From Bdellovibrionales bacterium (lineage in GTDB: Bacteria; Bdellovibrionota; UBA1018; CAIPTA01), in the NCBI GenBank assembly GCA_021730855.1, contig JAKFYM010000226.1, forward strand, positions 1 through 6,062: a stretch of DNA of 6,062 bases, in the 5' to 3' direction. The position numbers were made by a program, and so were the translations under genes. Shown piece after piece: positions 5,984 to 6,062 of this stretch. The notes under the pieces are model-generated. The model was not told where the DNA came from and did no database searches. It saw only the letters and a list, made by a program, of their open reading frames with translations. Numbering within the stretch: the first letter of the stretch is position 1; the number at the start of each line of letters is the position of its first letter.

Positions 5984-6062
5984 AATCTCCCAGGCAGACT
6001 TGGACCGCGCGGCTCGGGCGCTCGCATTGCGGCCCCGCAAAAAAAATGATCCTTCCTGCAAG
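5858..6062 (+). other. Sequence unrelated to the Fe-S gene at the right edge, with an open frame to the end
   Basis: From 5858 the Fe-S gene frame carries about 19 codons (5858-5914) with almost only G or C in third position (ARDPFSRKVVVDRGIRTG), then loses coding character and stops at 5983. From about 5922 to 6062 the +1 frame is open and reads like protein (SICVLDHPEIAQLAE, then ISQADLDRAARALALRP). It has no start or ribosome site of its own. I recognise neither piece. A run of eight A lies at 6039-6046. The two pieces could be one gene with a frame error near 5915-5930, a different locus joined at 5858, or noise at a contig end. Confidence 0.35.

Noticed and set aside
6027..6046. Hairpin TTGCG/CGCAA beside eight A at the right edge
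   Set aside because: On the plus strand the stem is followed by A, not T. On the minus strand the T-run precedes the stem, so it is not a standard terminator in either direction.

Overview
The window reads as a fragment of a GC-rich Gram-negative bacterial chromosome. The evidence is an outer-membrane beta-barrel candidate, a lipoprotein with a lipobox, and a signal-peptide TPR protein. The electron transfer flavoprotein (ETF) genes sit with a membrane Fe-S oxidoreductase, an arrangement known from several anaerobic and deltaproteobacteria-like lineages. A Bdellovibrionota or deltaproteobacteria-like source is only my impression. No rRNA, tRNA, CRISPR array, insertion sequence or phage gene was seen.

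Left part (1-1241, minus strand). A PLP enzyme of the D-cysteine desulfhydrase/ACC deaminase family is followed, with a 4-base stop/start overlap, by the first 71 codons of a secreted TPR protein that runs off the left edge. The outermost 53 bases are a perfect 20-base inverted repeat inside that TPR coding sequence. This looks more like a fold-back artefact at a contig end than biology.

Centre-left (1232-2422, plus strand). A divergent promoter drives a two-gene envelope unit. The first gene is a signal-peptide protein with a small beta-rich N-terminal domain and a probable outer-membrane barrel. The second is a 58-residue lipoprotein resembling LptM/YifL, its ATG overlapping the preceding stop.

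Centre-right (2471-4261, plus strand). etfB and etfA lie 11 bases apart and encode the heterodimeric ETF that collects electrons from acyl-CoA and related dehydrogenases. A 312-base spacer without a convincing gene follows.

Right part (4574-6062). A membrane protein joins a NarI-like haem-b domain to two 4Fe-4S clusters, as in the ETF:(methyl)menaquinone oxidoreductase type. With EtfAB it would pass dehydrogenase electrons to the quinone pool. Its recognisable sequence stops abruptly near 5857, just where the cysteine-rich CCG domains should start. It is followed by about 205 bases of unrelated sequence with a stop at 5983.

Both window ends therefore look structurally suspect, while the interior is ordinary and well conserved. 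I do not see a new defence or mobile system. The more interesting items are the truncated quinone-reductase partner, the barrel-lipoprotein pair, and the near-leaderless promoter geometry.
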